Counted from the first letter of the stretch, positions 23,764 to 31,201 are shown. The stretch: DNA of 34,896 bases from Sphingopyxis sp. MSC1_008 (GCF_023197165.1 NZ_JALPRD010000022.1:1-34896); one strand, 5' to 3'. The notes: a model not told the origin generated them from the sequence alone. Numbers and translations are program-made.

Positions 23764-25623
23764 TCACTCCGATGATAAATTGGTCTTCGGTATCTCGCGA
23801 ATGATCACGGGCGCAGGCGCCGTCTGGCGCGACCCGTCGATTGAAAGCAAGGTCGCGACGACGATGAGCACCGCCGCGACGAAGAGGATCACCAGTGCGG
23901 TCCGCCACGCTGCGAAGGGCGAGGCTGGGGCACCGTCATCCCACAGCGGACGCGCGGCGTTCTGCGCCGCCGCGAAGGCCGCCACCCGCCGTCCCGATTC
24001 TTCCATCGCGCTCCGCGCCCCGGCAATCGGACCCGAGGGCAACGGCGCGGCGCCGCCAGGTTCGCGCAGAATGCGATAGAGACCATTCGCCAGATCGAGT
24101 TCGATCGTGAGGTCGCCGCTAAAATGATAGCGGCGGAAATCGAGCCGCACGCGGCGAGTGCCGGGATAGGACATCGTCGCATCCCAGTCGCTGCCCCACA
24201 GGTCGAGAACAACTTCGCCGCTTACGATATCGATGACGCGCGGCGAATAGACCCAGTGCGAATTGCCCCACTCGGCCGCTTCGAGCTCGATGCGGATCGT
24301 GCCGTCCTGCGAGATGCGGCGATAGGTGTAAATCGGCGGCTGGCTCACGCGCGACTGGCGCAAGGTATCGACATAATGCACTAGGTCCGCGAGCGGCTGC
24401 TCGGCGCCGGCTTCGCCGAGGTTGCGGAAGCTGCGCGCTGTCGGATCGATGCGAATCAGCGTCTCGCCGTCATCCTGCGTCAGCCACAGAAACAGGCTGC
24501 CATTGGCCTTGCCTTCGATGCGGCTCGCAGGCCACGCTTGGCAGTCGACGAGAACTTCATCCGTCGCCACCTTGGTGAGGACCGCCCAGACTCTGGGTGA
24601 CAGGCCGTCAGTCCCGGCGTCGGGGTTGTAGCGCTTTTCGTAGCGCAATGTGCCGTCGCCCGAGAGCGCGCTGACAGGGGTTGCCGCGTCCCGCGCGACG
24701 TAAAAGCCATACACTCCGTTCGACAGCTCGCTCACCGCGAATCGCGCTGCCGTTGTATCCTCGCCGATGGTCTGGACGGTGAAGCAGTGGAGCTCGCCGG
24801 TGTGCGCGGGATGTGGCAGCTGGAGCGGGTCGGTATCGACTTGTGTCCACGCCTCGGTCCAGACGTCGCGACCGCCAATCCGCAGCCCGTCTCCGTTGAA
24901 CCCGACATGCGCCACCTCCCAGTCGGCGCCATCGAACCGGATCGGTCCGTCAGGCGCGATCGCGGGCGCTGGGGGCGATAGCACGCTCTCTGCCGCCGGC
25001 CGCGGGGTGGCCGCGAGCGATGCGGACGGCGCTGTGCCCCGGAGCGGCGAGGGCGGTACGACGTCGGCTGGCGGGGCGGCGCCGATCGGAGCGGCATGGG
25101 CAGGGAGCGCGGAATAGGTGGGTGCTGCCGGCGACACTGCCGCGCCGCTTCGGCGAAAGATTGCGCGCAGGACGAAGCCGAGCGCAAAGCCAACTGCGCA
25201 GGCAATGATCCAGGGGATGATGGCAATCGCGCTGATCAGCGAAAAGCCGAGGATCGCATTATCGAGCGAGATCGCAGTACCGGAGCGCGTTACGCTTTCC
25301 CAGGCGATCGCTCCGATATAGACGAAAAGCGGCAACAAGGCCCATCCGAGCATCGTGCAACCGAGCCAGCGGCTCGGCACAATGGCAATCATCAGCGCAG
25401 GCACCGCGAGCGCAGCAACGGCCAGCCATCCAAAGTCCGCGATCACGCTGCGCTCGCCATACCATCGTTCCCCCGGAACCGCGTGCCGAAGTGCCTTCCA
25501 TCGTCGCGCTTCGACGCCTTGCCTGTCGTCACGTGCGGATAGGTCCGATGACGGCAGCGGCTCGACCGAAGCCTTCGCCGATACCATAAGCAAAGGCAAA
25601 TGCGCTGTCCGACAATCTGACAT
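23764..25623 (-). CDS. Large membrane protein of unknown function
   Basis: The ~619-residue protein has no family I recognise. After a charged N-terminus it has about three hydrophobic segments (IADFGWLAVAALAVPALMIA, then CTMLGWALLPLFVYIGAIAW, then IIPWIIACAVGFALGFVL). A Pro/Ala-rich linker of about 70 residues follows (for example APIGAAPPADVVPPSP). Then comes a region of some 300 residues with many aromatic and beta-like segments (DGADWEVAHVGFNGDGLRIG, NSHWVYSPRVIDIVSGEVVL) and finally a C-terminal membrane helix (ALVILFVAAVLIVVATLL) and short tail. The central part would be enclosed by membrane anchors, so it may be an envelope sensor or scaffold (inference). The ATG at 25623 has AGGA five bases upstream; 25650 is an alternative. 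A terminator follows. Confidence 0.7.
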   Translation of the reverse strand: MSDCRTAHLPLLMVSAKASVEPLPSSDLSARDDRQGVEARRWKALRHAVPGERWYGERSVIADFGWLAVAALAVPALMIAIVPSRWLGCTMLGWALLPLFVYIGAIAWESVTRSGTAISLDNAILGFSLISAIAIIPWIIACAVGFALGFVLRAIFRRSGAAVSPAAPTYSALPAHAAPIGAAPPADVVPPSPLRGTAPSASLAATPRPAAESVLSPPAPAIAPDGPIRFDGADWEVAHVGFNGDGLRIGGRDVWTEAWTQVDTDPLQLPHPAHTGELHCFTVQTIGEDTTAARFAVSELSNGVYGFYVARDAATPVSALSGDGTLRYEKRYNPDAGTDGLSPRVWAVLTKVATDEVLVDCQAWPASRIEGKANGSLFLWLTQDDGETLIRIDPTARSFRNLGEAGAEQPLADLVHYVDTLRQSRVSQPPIYTYRRISQDGTIRIELEAAEWGNSHWVYSPRVIDIVSGEVVLDLWGSDWDATMSYPGTRRVRLDFRRYHFSGDLTIELDLANGLYRILREPGGAAPLPSGPIAGARSAMEESGRRVAAFAAAQNAARPLWDDGAPASPFAAWRTALVILFVAAVLIVVATLLSIDGSRQTAPAPVIIREIPKTNLSSE

Positions 25624-26112
25624 ATGCATCCTGTGACAGCTGATGTTCAAGACCGGTCTGGCTTCTATCGCTCAGGTTCCGTGCATGCACTGCAAGGGCA
25701 TCTGGCGTCGGTTCTCGCCGTTCAGCCCTCAACACCCAGCCGAGCCCCTCCGGACCGCCTTAATTGAACGACCAGTTCGGCCCGGGATTGCGAGCCGACC
25801 GACAAAAAAGACGCCCGCCCGATCGAAACCGCGCGGGCGTCAGATGAAGATCTCTGTTTTCCTGAAAGGAAGAGCTCTCCTGGGTCGCAAGGCGCGGATA
25901 GCGTCGCAGTCGGACCGATAATTGTACGGCAGCGCCAAAAATTCCGCGATGCACGATCCGGCGTCGCCGTTCGCAGTTTGAGCCAGAACCGAACAGGCGT
26001 TCTGCTCGCCAATCCAAGGCGAGCTACGAATCCGGGCGCCAAGGCGGGATCCATCTCAGTAACCACTCGGGCGCGAGGGCTCCGGTTTGACGGCTAGCTG
26101 TAGGAGATGGTC
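25624..26112. other. 489-bp intergenic stretch
   Basis: No gene is recognised on either strand. It contains a strong minus-strand terminator (25804-25841) that has no obvious minus-strand gene just before it, so a short gene or RNA between about 25842 and 26100, or a lost gene, is possible. Confidence 0.4.
25804..25841 (-). terminator. Intrinsic terminator (minus strand), orphan
   Basis: On the minus strand a 9-bp perfect stem (GACGCCCGC / GCGGGCGTC) with a 14-base loop runs directly into TTTTTT. The nearest minus-strand gene upstream is the 6-phosphogluconolactonase, ending at 26314. Confidence 0.7.
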
Positions 26113-26280
26113 GTGAAGAAGTTTATCGCGGCCGCCGTTGTTGCGGTGCTCGAAATTCCTGCGGTTCCGGCGTTTGCCGACCCGCCGCCTTGGGCCCCCG
26201 CACATGGGAAGCGTGCCAAGGATCTTGTCTTTATGATGGTTCCAGACGCTATTATGAACCTCGGCGGCTCTCGCACATGA
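26113..26280 (+). pseudogene. Broken gene for an exported RcnB/glycine-zipper-like protein
   Basis: The GTG at 26113, six bases after TAGGAG, starts a signal peptide (MKKFIAAAVVAVLEIPAVPAFA) and a mature start DPPPWAPAHGKRAKD, as in small exported sphingomonad proteins that continue with YDGxGRYYEPRRLS and a glycine zipper. Here the frame is lost at about 26230: YDGSRRYYEPRRLS appears in the next frame, so one base is missing. The rest of the protein, including the zipper, is absent before the 6-phosphogluconolactonase gene. The residual frame gives only 55 residues, ending at TGA 26280. It is both frameshifted and 3'-truncated. Confidence 0.65.
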
Positions 26281-26313
26281 TCGGTGCGACCAATCTCGGC
26301 TGCTGCTGCGAGA

Positions 26314-27021
26314 TCAAGGCGCCCAATGGATATCGACAGGCAACTCGGTACCGGCTAGCGCGCGCCCGATCGGATATGGCGAGGACGTGCCTTGCCGGAT
26401 TGCCTTCTCCATCACGGAGCGCTTTTCATTGCCCCTGATCGCGATCAGGAGAGCTCGCGCGGCGGTGATCGCTGCAAGACTGAGGGATACGCGCGGCACG
26501 GGTGCATCGAGCGGCATCGGATCCGGCATTACACCGAGCGCCCGCCGCTCCTTCGGCCCATTGATTGCTTCGTCGAAGTCGGGACCGGGGAAAATCGAGG
26601 CTGCGTGCCCGTCAGCCCCGACGCCGAGAAGACAAAGATCGAGCGGCCAGTGCAGGTCCTGCATCAGCGCATCGGCCGATCGCCCGGCTGCCTTATAATC
26701 TGCAATCGCGGTCGGAACGATCGGCACGACACGCGCCCCCTTCGGCAGAAAATTTTTGGCAAGGGCCGTCACATTGCTCAGCGGGTCGCCGAGCGGCACG
26801 ATGCGTTCGTCGCCCGGAATGATCGTCACGCGCTTCCAGTCCAATTTCGTGGATGCAAGCTTTGCGTATATCGGAATCGGTGTTCTTCCGCCGGCGAGCG
26901 CGATCACTGCGGTGCCGCGAGCATCGATTGCGCTTTCGATGACGAAGGCGATGTCACCTGCCACGGCCGCCGCCATTTCACCCGCGTCTTCATATTCCCA
27001 CCATTCGACTTCTTCGCTCAC
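26314..27021 (-). CDS. pgl: 6-phosphogluconolactonase
   Basis: The 235-residue enzyme hydrolyses 6-phosphogluconolactone to 6-phosphogluconate in the pentose phosphate and Entner-Doudoroff routes. It has the three family signatures: VIALAGGRTPIPIYAKL, TIIPGDERIVPLGDP and LLGVGADGHAASIFPGPDFD. The GTG at 27021 has AAGGA seven bases upstream and gives the standard length; a longer frame to 27111 adds unlike residues. No zwf or edd gene adjoins it, which is unusual because sphingomonads commonly keep pgl with those genes, so this may be a second copy (inference). Confidence 0.9.
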   Translation of the reverse strand: MSEEVEWWEYEDAGEMAAAVAGDIAFVIESAIDARGTAVIALAGGRTPIPIYAKLASTKLDWKRVTIIPGDERIVPLGDPLSNVTALAKNFLPKGARVVPIVPTAIADYKAAGRSADALMQDLHWPLDLCLLGVGADGHAASIFPGPDFDEAINGPKERRALGVMPDPMPLDAPVPRVSLSLAAITAARALLIAIRGNEKRSVMEKAIRQGTSSPYPIGRALAGTELPVDIHWAP

Positions 27022-27151
27022 ATGATTATCCTTGTTGAGTTGCTGCAACACCGATGCCGGGGCAATGGCTGCGGGCGGTCCCCGCGGGCACAGGTTCACT
27101 ATGAAAGACAAGGGACTATTGCCTCATAAAGCGGCCGCCGCCGAGCAAAAG

Positions 27152-27421
27152 CTAGCGCCAAAACGCCACAGCTTCTGAGACTTCGAACGGTGGTTGCGCA
27201 ATCGACGCGAGGCCAGCAGGTTCAAATCCTGGCAGTCTGTGCAGATGGTCGATCAGCAATTCCCAGCCGGTGAGGGCTTCGTGGAACGTCCAGACTTCTC
27301 CAGCCACTCTCACATCGCAGCAGATCAGATCGGTGGTGAGCTCGTCGCGCTTGTAAAAGACAATTTTCTCGACGTCCGCCAAGGGGAGCCGGGAGAGAAG
27401 CTCTGCGTCGATACAGGCCAT
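27152..27421 (-). CDS. Hypothetical protein (89 aa)
   Basis: The ATG at 27421 with GAAGG upstream gives MACIDAELLSRLPLADVEKI. The sequence has a regular alternation (IVFYKRDELTTDLICCDVRV, then EVWTFHEALTGWELLIDHL) that looks like a folded alpha/beta domain. It ends VSEAVAFWR. No family is recognised. Its leader contains a copy of the dispersed hairpin repeat, and an exact EcfG-type promoter lies about 105 bp upstream, implying stress induction. Confidence 0.65.
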   Translation of the reverse strand: MACIDAELLSRLPLADVEKIVFYKRDELTTDLICCDVRVAGEVWTFHEALTGWELLIDHLHRLPGFEPAGLASIAQPPFEVSEAVAFWR

Positions 27422-27426
27422 GGGGA

Positions 27427-27485
27427 AATGCCTTCAAAATTCGCCCCGCCGGAGCGGGGCTAGTTGAGGGTTCCAAGGAGCCTCG
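27427..27485. repeat. Dispersed hairpin repeat, copy 2
   Basis: It matches 8802-8861 over 59 bp: CGCCCCGC-CGGA-GCGGGGC hairpin, then GAGGGTTCCAAGGAGCCTCG. The copy lies between the promoter and start codon of the gene at 27152-27421, so its hairpin would be in the transcript leader. Confidence 0.75.
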
Positions 27486-27526
27486 CCGCTCATTCGCCGA
27501 AGCTCGCAAGCGCGAGGCACAACAGA

Positions 27527-27551
27527 AACGCTTTTGATCGCGTCATGTTCC
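27527..27551 (-). promoter_or_regulatory. Probable EcfG general-stress promoter (GGAAC-N16-CGTT)
   Basis: On the minus strand GGAAC (27551-27547) and CGTT (27530-27527) are 16 bases apart, an exact consensus match, directed at the hypothetical gene 27152-27421. Confidence 0.6.
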
Positions 27552-27588
27552 GACCTCGACTGCCAAAATATCGAACAGCGGTCGATAG

Positions 27589-27615
27589 AGGAGCGGCGCG
27601 CTACGCGCCGCTCCT
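27589..27615 (-). terminator. Strong hairpin after the exported protein gene
   Basis: A perfect 12-bp stem, AGGAGCGGCGCG and its complement, has a 3-base loop. It starts 7 bp past the stop of the minus-strand gene 27622-28182. No T-run follows, so it may be a terminator of reduced strength or a 3' stabiliser. Confidence 0.5.
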
Positions 27616-27621
27616 GGGCGG

Positions 27622-28182
27622 TCAAATGGTAGTTCGCGACGGACCGACCGTCTCGGCCGCCTTGCTCGACCCGGTGACGGGCGCCCACGTCCCACTGCCG
27701 CAGTCGCCCGAAGTTTTTGACACGACCTTGGGCTGCTGTCCGGCCCCTAGCGATGTGACTTTAACGCTGCGACTGCAGGTGCCACTGCCCGTGCTTGTAG
27801 ACGAGAAGCTGTAGCTCATCGTTCCGGCTGGCAACTTGCCGAAGCTGGCAAGGTTGATCTCGCCAAGCGCGTTCGGCTCGCGTTGCAGGGCGTGCGCCTG
27901 CTGCATCATCATCTCGGTTTGCCGATGCATCGCCGCGGCGATCCGGTCGAACATGGCAAAGGGCGATGCTTCGAACGGGCCGATCCACTGGATCGGAATG
28001 AGCTTCGTTGCGGGGGCCAGGCTTACCTTTGGCGCGACATCGCCTTGATATTCGATCCGCGCGACCGAGCCGTCGGGCAGGTCGACATTCATCACACGGG
28101 TGTCTGCACTTGCCGCTATCGCCGTACCCGCGGCTGTCAAAGCCGCAATTCCGGCGAAGACGGCCGTACGAATTTTACGCAT
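27622..28182 (-). CDS. Exported hypothetical protein
   Basis: The 186-residue precursor has a signal peptide MRKIRTAVFAGIAALTAAG, probably cleaved after AIAA. The mature part begins with a beta-rich segment (TRVMNVDLPDGSVARIEYQG), continues with a Met- and Gln-rich helix (AAAMHRQTEMMMQQAHAL) and ends with a Ser/Thr/Gly-rich region holding two Cys (SGTCSRSV and SGDCGSG) that could form a disulfide. The ATG at 28182 has AGGAGG seven bases upstream. No family is recognised. The cell location is the periplasm or envelope. Confidence 0.75.
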   Translation of the reverse strand: MRKIRTAVFAGIAALTAAGTAIAASADTRVMNVDLPDGSVARIEYQGDVAPKVSLAPATKLIPIQWIGPFEASPFAMFDRIAAAMHRQTEMMMQQAHALQREPNALGEINLASFGKLPAGTMSYSFSSTSTGSGTCSRSVKVTSLGAGQQPKVVSKTSGDCGSGTWAPVTGSSKAAETVGPSRTTI

Positions 28183-28193
28183 CAATCGTCCTC

Positions 28194-28694
28194 CTATGTT
28201 GATGGGGAGCCGAAATCTATTCCGCCAAACTGAACGCAGAATGACTCGCCGCGGCCACTTTTGGATGGTCCGCTAAGCTGCGTGCCGATCGGATAGACAC
28301 CGCAGCACAGCGCGTGCGGCCCGGTGGGCGAGCAGCAAAGCCGCGGCGGCGCTTCGCCGGTCAAGCAGGTTGCGACGGACCGGCGCGTTGCGGCGGGGGC
28401 GCGGACTTCGAACGGCAGGCACTCGCGCCGGCAATAGCGCTCGGCGGCATCGCGGGTCGCAAACCGAAGGTCGATCTGCGCCAGTGGGTCGCCGTCACCT
28501 GTCCAGCCGGTGAGGGGGTCGGCGCCCGGCCGCCAGCGCGGGACAAACCGCAACCGCCACAGTTTCGCATGCGGCCGGCCTGACTGATTGGTGCCAAAGA
28601 GCAGGGGCTCGATGATCGCCCGAGCGTCGGGCGGCAACCCGCTGGCGCGGTGTGCGATGCATGCGTGATTGTCATTGGCCGCAACCGCCGGCAT
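28194..28694 (-). CDS. NDUFS4-like complex I accessory-domain protein
   Basis: The ~166-residue protein contains the ETC complex I subunit conserved region related to mitochondrial NDUFS4: KLWRLRFVPRWRPGADPLTG, WTGDGDPLAQIDLRF, and RDAAERYCRRECLPFEV (about residues 45-105). Canonical bacterial members of about 100 residues end soon after. Here about 60 more residues follow, rich in Cys and Gly (RLCCSPTGPHALCCGVYP), possibly a metal site or a disordered tail. The ATG at 28694 gives a plausible N-terminus, but its ribosome-binding site is weak; the frame is open to 28874. It is an orphan, as is the broken nuoD in this window, so a complex I role is not certain. Confidence 0.65.
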   Translation of the reverse strand: MPAVAANDNHACIAHRASGLPPDARAIIEPLLFGTNQSGRPHAKLWRLRFVPRWRPGADPLTGWTGDGDPLAQIDLRFATRDAAERYCRRECLPFEVRAPAATRRSVATCLTGEAPPRLCCSPTGPHALCCGVYPIGTQLSGPSKSGRGESFCVQFGGIDFGSPST

Positions 28695-28752
28695 GTCCTG
28701 AGCTCGGGCGCGCCGTTGGCTCGGCCCGGGACCGAGGTCCCGGGCCTGGCCG

Positions 28753-29268
28753 TCAAGCCGCCTGCGCATTGACCGGGATGCGGCGGACATTCTCGTTCGC
28801 CGCCTCCGACTTCGGCAGGGTGATGGTGAGCACGCCATTCTGGAACGTCGCACTCGCCTTGTCGCGTTCGACACCGCGCGGCAGGCCGACCCGCCGCTCG
28901 AAGCGGCCGTAGCTGCGTTCGGTATAGCCGCGGTCCTTGTCTTCGATCTCGGATTTCCGTTCGCCGCGGATCGTCAGCACGCCTTCCTCGACGGTGATGT
29001 CGACGTCCTTTCCGTCGAGGCCCGGAAGCTCGGCAATCACGCGAACTTCGGTGTCGGTCTCGCCGAACTCGAGGTTCGGCCACGACAGCTCGCGGCCGAA
29101 GCCGCCGAACGACGAAAGGCCGAACCCGCGGAAGACATCGTCGAACAGTCGGTTGACGTCGCGGTGAAGCGACAGGAGCGGATGATCGCCCCGATCTCGC
29201 TCGGCGCTGACCGGAACGGGGAGCCGGTTCTCCTGCCGGCTCCAGGGAATCAGATCACGAATAGCCAT
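28753..29268 (-). CDS. Hsp20 small heat shock protein
   Basis: This 171-residue alpha-crystallin-domain chaperone binds unfolding proteins without ATP. The N-terminal arm is MAIRDLIPWSRQENRLPVPV. The crystallin domain spans about residues 55-155 (VRVIAELPGLDGKDVDITVE, EGVLTIRGERK, YGRFERRVGLPRGVERDKAS), and a C-terminal I-x-V anchor sits in RRIPVNAQ. AAGGAG lies eight bases before the ATG. It follows the other hsp20 gene by 74 bp, probably in one transcript; the gap contains a 7-bp hairpin (CACCGGC/GCCGGTG) and a TTGCT upstream of the ribosome-binding site, hinting at a second temperature-controlled start. Confidence 0.92.
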   Translation of the reverse strand: MAIRDLIPWSRQENRLPVPVSAERDRGDHPLLSLHRDVNRLFDDVFRGFGLSSFGGFGRELSWPNLEFGETDTEVRVIAELPGLDGKDVDITVEEGVLTIRGERKSEIEDKDRGYTERSYGRFERRVGLPRGVERDKASATFQNGVLTITLPKSEAANENVRRIPVNAQAA

Positions 29269-29342
29269 GATGTCATCTCCTTTCTGGCTAGAGAGTTCAG
29301 CAAGGCTCGCCCCCGTCACCGGCGGCGAGCCGGTGGCCTCGG

Positions 29343-29822
29343 TCAGGCCGCCTCAAGCTCTTTCTTCTTCGGGGCTTCGAGGCGATCATTGGCAGGCTGA
29401 CTGCCCCCGATCGCGATCTTGCGCGGCTTCATCGCCTCGGGGACGACGCGCTGCAGGTCGATACTCAGCAGACCATTCTCGAAGTCGGCGGAGGCGACTT
29501 CGACATAGTCGGCAAGCTGGAAGCGCCGTTCGAAGGCGCGGGCTGCGATGCCGCGGTGCAGATACTGCCCCTCGTCCTTGTCCTCGCCGCGCTTGCCGCT
29601 GATGATGAGCTGGTTCTGCTGGGCGACCACCTCGATATCCTCGGGGCGGAAGCCGGCCACCGCGAGCGTGATGCGGTAGCTGTCCTCGCCCTGCCGCGAA
29701 AGATCGAAGGGCGGATAGCCTTCGCCGCCATCGCCGCGCATGTCGGTCTCGAGGAGATCGAACAGGCGGTCGAAGCCGACCGTCGAGCGCCGATAGGGCG
29801 CAAAATCAAAGCTGCTTCTCAT
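29343..29822 (-). CDS. Hsp20 small heat shock protein, IbpA-like
   Basis: The 159-residue chaperone starts MRSSFDFAPYRRSTVGFDRL, the class A (IbpA/HspA) N-terminus. The crystallin domain includes YRITLAVAGFRPEDIEVVAQ, NQLIISGKRGE and FERRFQLADYVEVASADFEN, and the I-x-I anchor is RKIAIGG near the C-terminus. The ATG at 29822 is fixed by this N-terminus; an ATG at 29858 has no ribosome-binding site. Upstream lie an RpoH-like promoter and a leader with a ROSE-like hairpin over the ribosome-binding site, so both transcription and translation should rise with heat. The second hsp20 follows. Confidence 0.93.
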   Translation of the reverse strand: MRSSFDFAPYRRSTVGFDRLFDLLETDMRGDGGEGYPPFDLSRQGEDSYRITLAVAGFRPEDIEVVAQQNQLIISGKRGEDKDEGQYLHRGIAARAFERRFQLADYVEVASADFENGLLSIDLQRVVPEAMKPRKIAIGGSQPANDRLEAPKKKELEAA

Positions 29823-29831
29823 TTTTCCAAA

Positions 29832-29849
29832 TCCTCCAAAGTTGAGCAA
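29832..29849 (-). promoter_or_regulatory. ROSE-like RNA thermometer hairpin over the hsp20 start
   Basis: In the minus-strand RNA, UUGCUC-AACUUUG-GAGGA can fold so that UUGCUC pairs with the GAGGA of the ribosome-binding site, with one G of UUGCU unpaired. This is the hallmark of ROSE thermometers (anti-Shine-Dalgarno U[U/C]GCU). Another hairpin (GCGCCGG/CCGGCGC) lies further upstream in the leader at about 29866-29885. The fold is drawn by eye. Confidence 0.55.
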
Positions 29850-29926
29850 TTTGGGCATGAGATGCGCCGGAGAGAGCCGGCGCTCTCATTTGACCCACCG
29901 GACCCGGTTTCGGCGCCCGGCGATAA

Positions 29927-29956
29927 AAATCTAGGAAGCCGAAAATGGCTTTCAAG
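29927..29956 (-). promoter_or_regulatory. RpoH (sigma-32-like) promoter of the hsp20 operon
   Basis: On the minus strand CTTGAAA (29956-29950) is followed after 14 bases by CCTAGATTT (29935-29927), close to the alphaproteobacterial heat-shock promoter pattern. Transcription would start about 100 bp before the hsp20 ATG, leaving room for the structured leader. Confidence 0.55.
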
Positions 29957-30129
29957 AGATTTTTTCAGTCGCGTCGCGTTTCAAGCGCAGCCGACGTCTC
30001 CTCTGATTTCGAGATAGTGCGCAATTCGAAAGGCGGTGCCAAAAATGGCAGTTGCGGACCGGGCTCTCCTGCGGCGCTCCTTCGCGACGCTCCGCGCGGC
30101 GACCCGGCGCCTCCGCCGATTGGGAATCC

Positions 30130-30154
30130 GGAACTGCCGCACCTGGAGGGCGTT
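30130..30154 (+). promoter_or_regulatory. Probable EcfG general-stress promoter (GGAAC-N16-CGTT)
   Basis: GGAAC at 30130-30134 and CGTT at 30151-30154 are 16 bases apart, an exact consensus match. The DUF1206 start codon lies 32 bp downstream, with GGGAG as ribosome-binding site. Confidence 0.7.
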
Positions 30155-30185
30155 CGGTTGCTAACGGAATGTTGGGAGAAACAGG

Positions 30186-30983
30186 ATGAACCGGCTGAGG
30201 CGGCTTGAGACATTTGCTCGAACGGGATGGTTTGCACGCGGCGTGGTCTATTGTCTGCTCGCCTATTTTGCGCTCGCCGGCTCGGGAGTGTCCGATCCCA
30301 GTCCGCAAGGCGTGTTCCGGTCGGTCCGCGACATGCCGGCGGGCACTGTCCTGCTTGCGCTACTTGCCTTTGGGCTGGCGCTTTATGGAGCCTATCGTGT
30401 TTATGGCGCGGCGCTCGACAGTGAAGGCAAGGGTGACGAAGCGAAGGGTATCGCGATCCGCATCGGTTACGCCGCCAGCGGCGTTGCGCATTTTCTGTTA
30501 GCCTGGGCCGCTCTGCGTCTTGCGGCAGGGCAGCCGGATGGGGACGGCGGCGAGCGCGAAAAGGCCGCGGCAGGCATGCTGCTCGACGTCCCGCTTGGAG
30601 ACGCGATTCTCGGCCTCGTCGGTGCAGGTTTTCTGGCTGCCGCCGCGCAACAAGCGATCAAGGCCTGGACGACCGAGTTCGTGAAGGATCTGGCGCCGGG
30701 CGCGCCGTCGTGGACCGTGCCCGTGGGCCGGGCCGGGCTGGCCGCGCGCGCGGTCGTATTCGCGGTCATCGGTATCTCGCTTATTCGGGCCGGATGGTTC
30801 GGCGCTGCGGGCGAGGTCAAGGGGCTAGGCGACGCGCTTTCGTCGCTCACCGAAAACCCCACGCTCTACTGGCTCGTCACCGCGGGCCTGTTCCTGTTCG
30901 GCATTCACAGTTTCGTCGAAGCGCGGTGGCGACGCATCCGCGACGAAGATGTGATTGCGCGGCTGAAGTCGGCGGCACGCTAA
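30186..30983 (+). CDS. DUF1206 six-helix membrane protein
   Basis: The 265-residue inner-membrane protein consists of three repeats of a two-helix unit, as in DUF1206. The repeats begin FARTGWFARGVVYCLLAYFA, AIRIGYAASGVAHFLLAWAA and VGRAGLAARAVVFAVIGISL; each opens with a Gly-x-x-Ala-Arg/Ser-type turn before a helix. The C-terminus is charged (EARWRRIRDEDVIARLKSAA). Function is not established; family members are often part of the general stress regulon, in keeping with the exact EcfG-type promoter 32 bp upstream. GGGAG lies seven bases before the ATG. It is divergent from the hsp20 operon. Confidence 0.88.
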   Translation: MNRLRRLETFARTGWFARGVVYCLLAYFALAGSGVSDPSPQGVFRSVRDMPAGTVLLALLAFGLALYGAYRVYGAALDSEGKGDEAKGIAIRIGYAASGVAHFLLAWAALRLAAGQPDGDGGEREKAAAGMLLDVPLGDAILGLVGAGFLAAAAQQAIKAWTTEFVKDLAPGAPSWTVPVGRAGLAARAVVFAVIGISLIRAGWFGAAGEVKGLGDALSSLTENPTLYWLVTAGLFLFGIHSFVEARWRRIRDEDVIARLKSAAR

Positions 30984-31175
30984 GGGCGGGCGCCAGTTTC
31001 TCCCGTGTCGGAGCCTGAACCGGACAATCACGATCACAGCATTCGAAGCCTCGCCTGGGCGAGTTCAGCGCCGCTCGGAACGACCGGAGAGCATTGTGGC
31101 TCCATTTTTCCGATCTTGGCGGTGCGGAGCGACGCCGCTGCCAGTCGCAGATGCCAGCTGGCGGGGCCCGCAAGC

Positions 31176-31201
31176 GCAACCGTATCGTTCTTCCACGCGT
31201 T
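31176..31201 (+). promoter_or_regulatory. Possible EcfG-like promoter (GCAAC-N17-CGTT)
   Basis: GCAAC at 31176-31180 and CGTT at 31198-31201 differ at one base from the EcfG consensus. The lipoprotein start codon is 31 bp downstream of CGTT, a spacing like that of the exact site at 30130. Confidence 0.3.
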
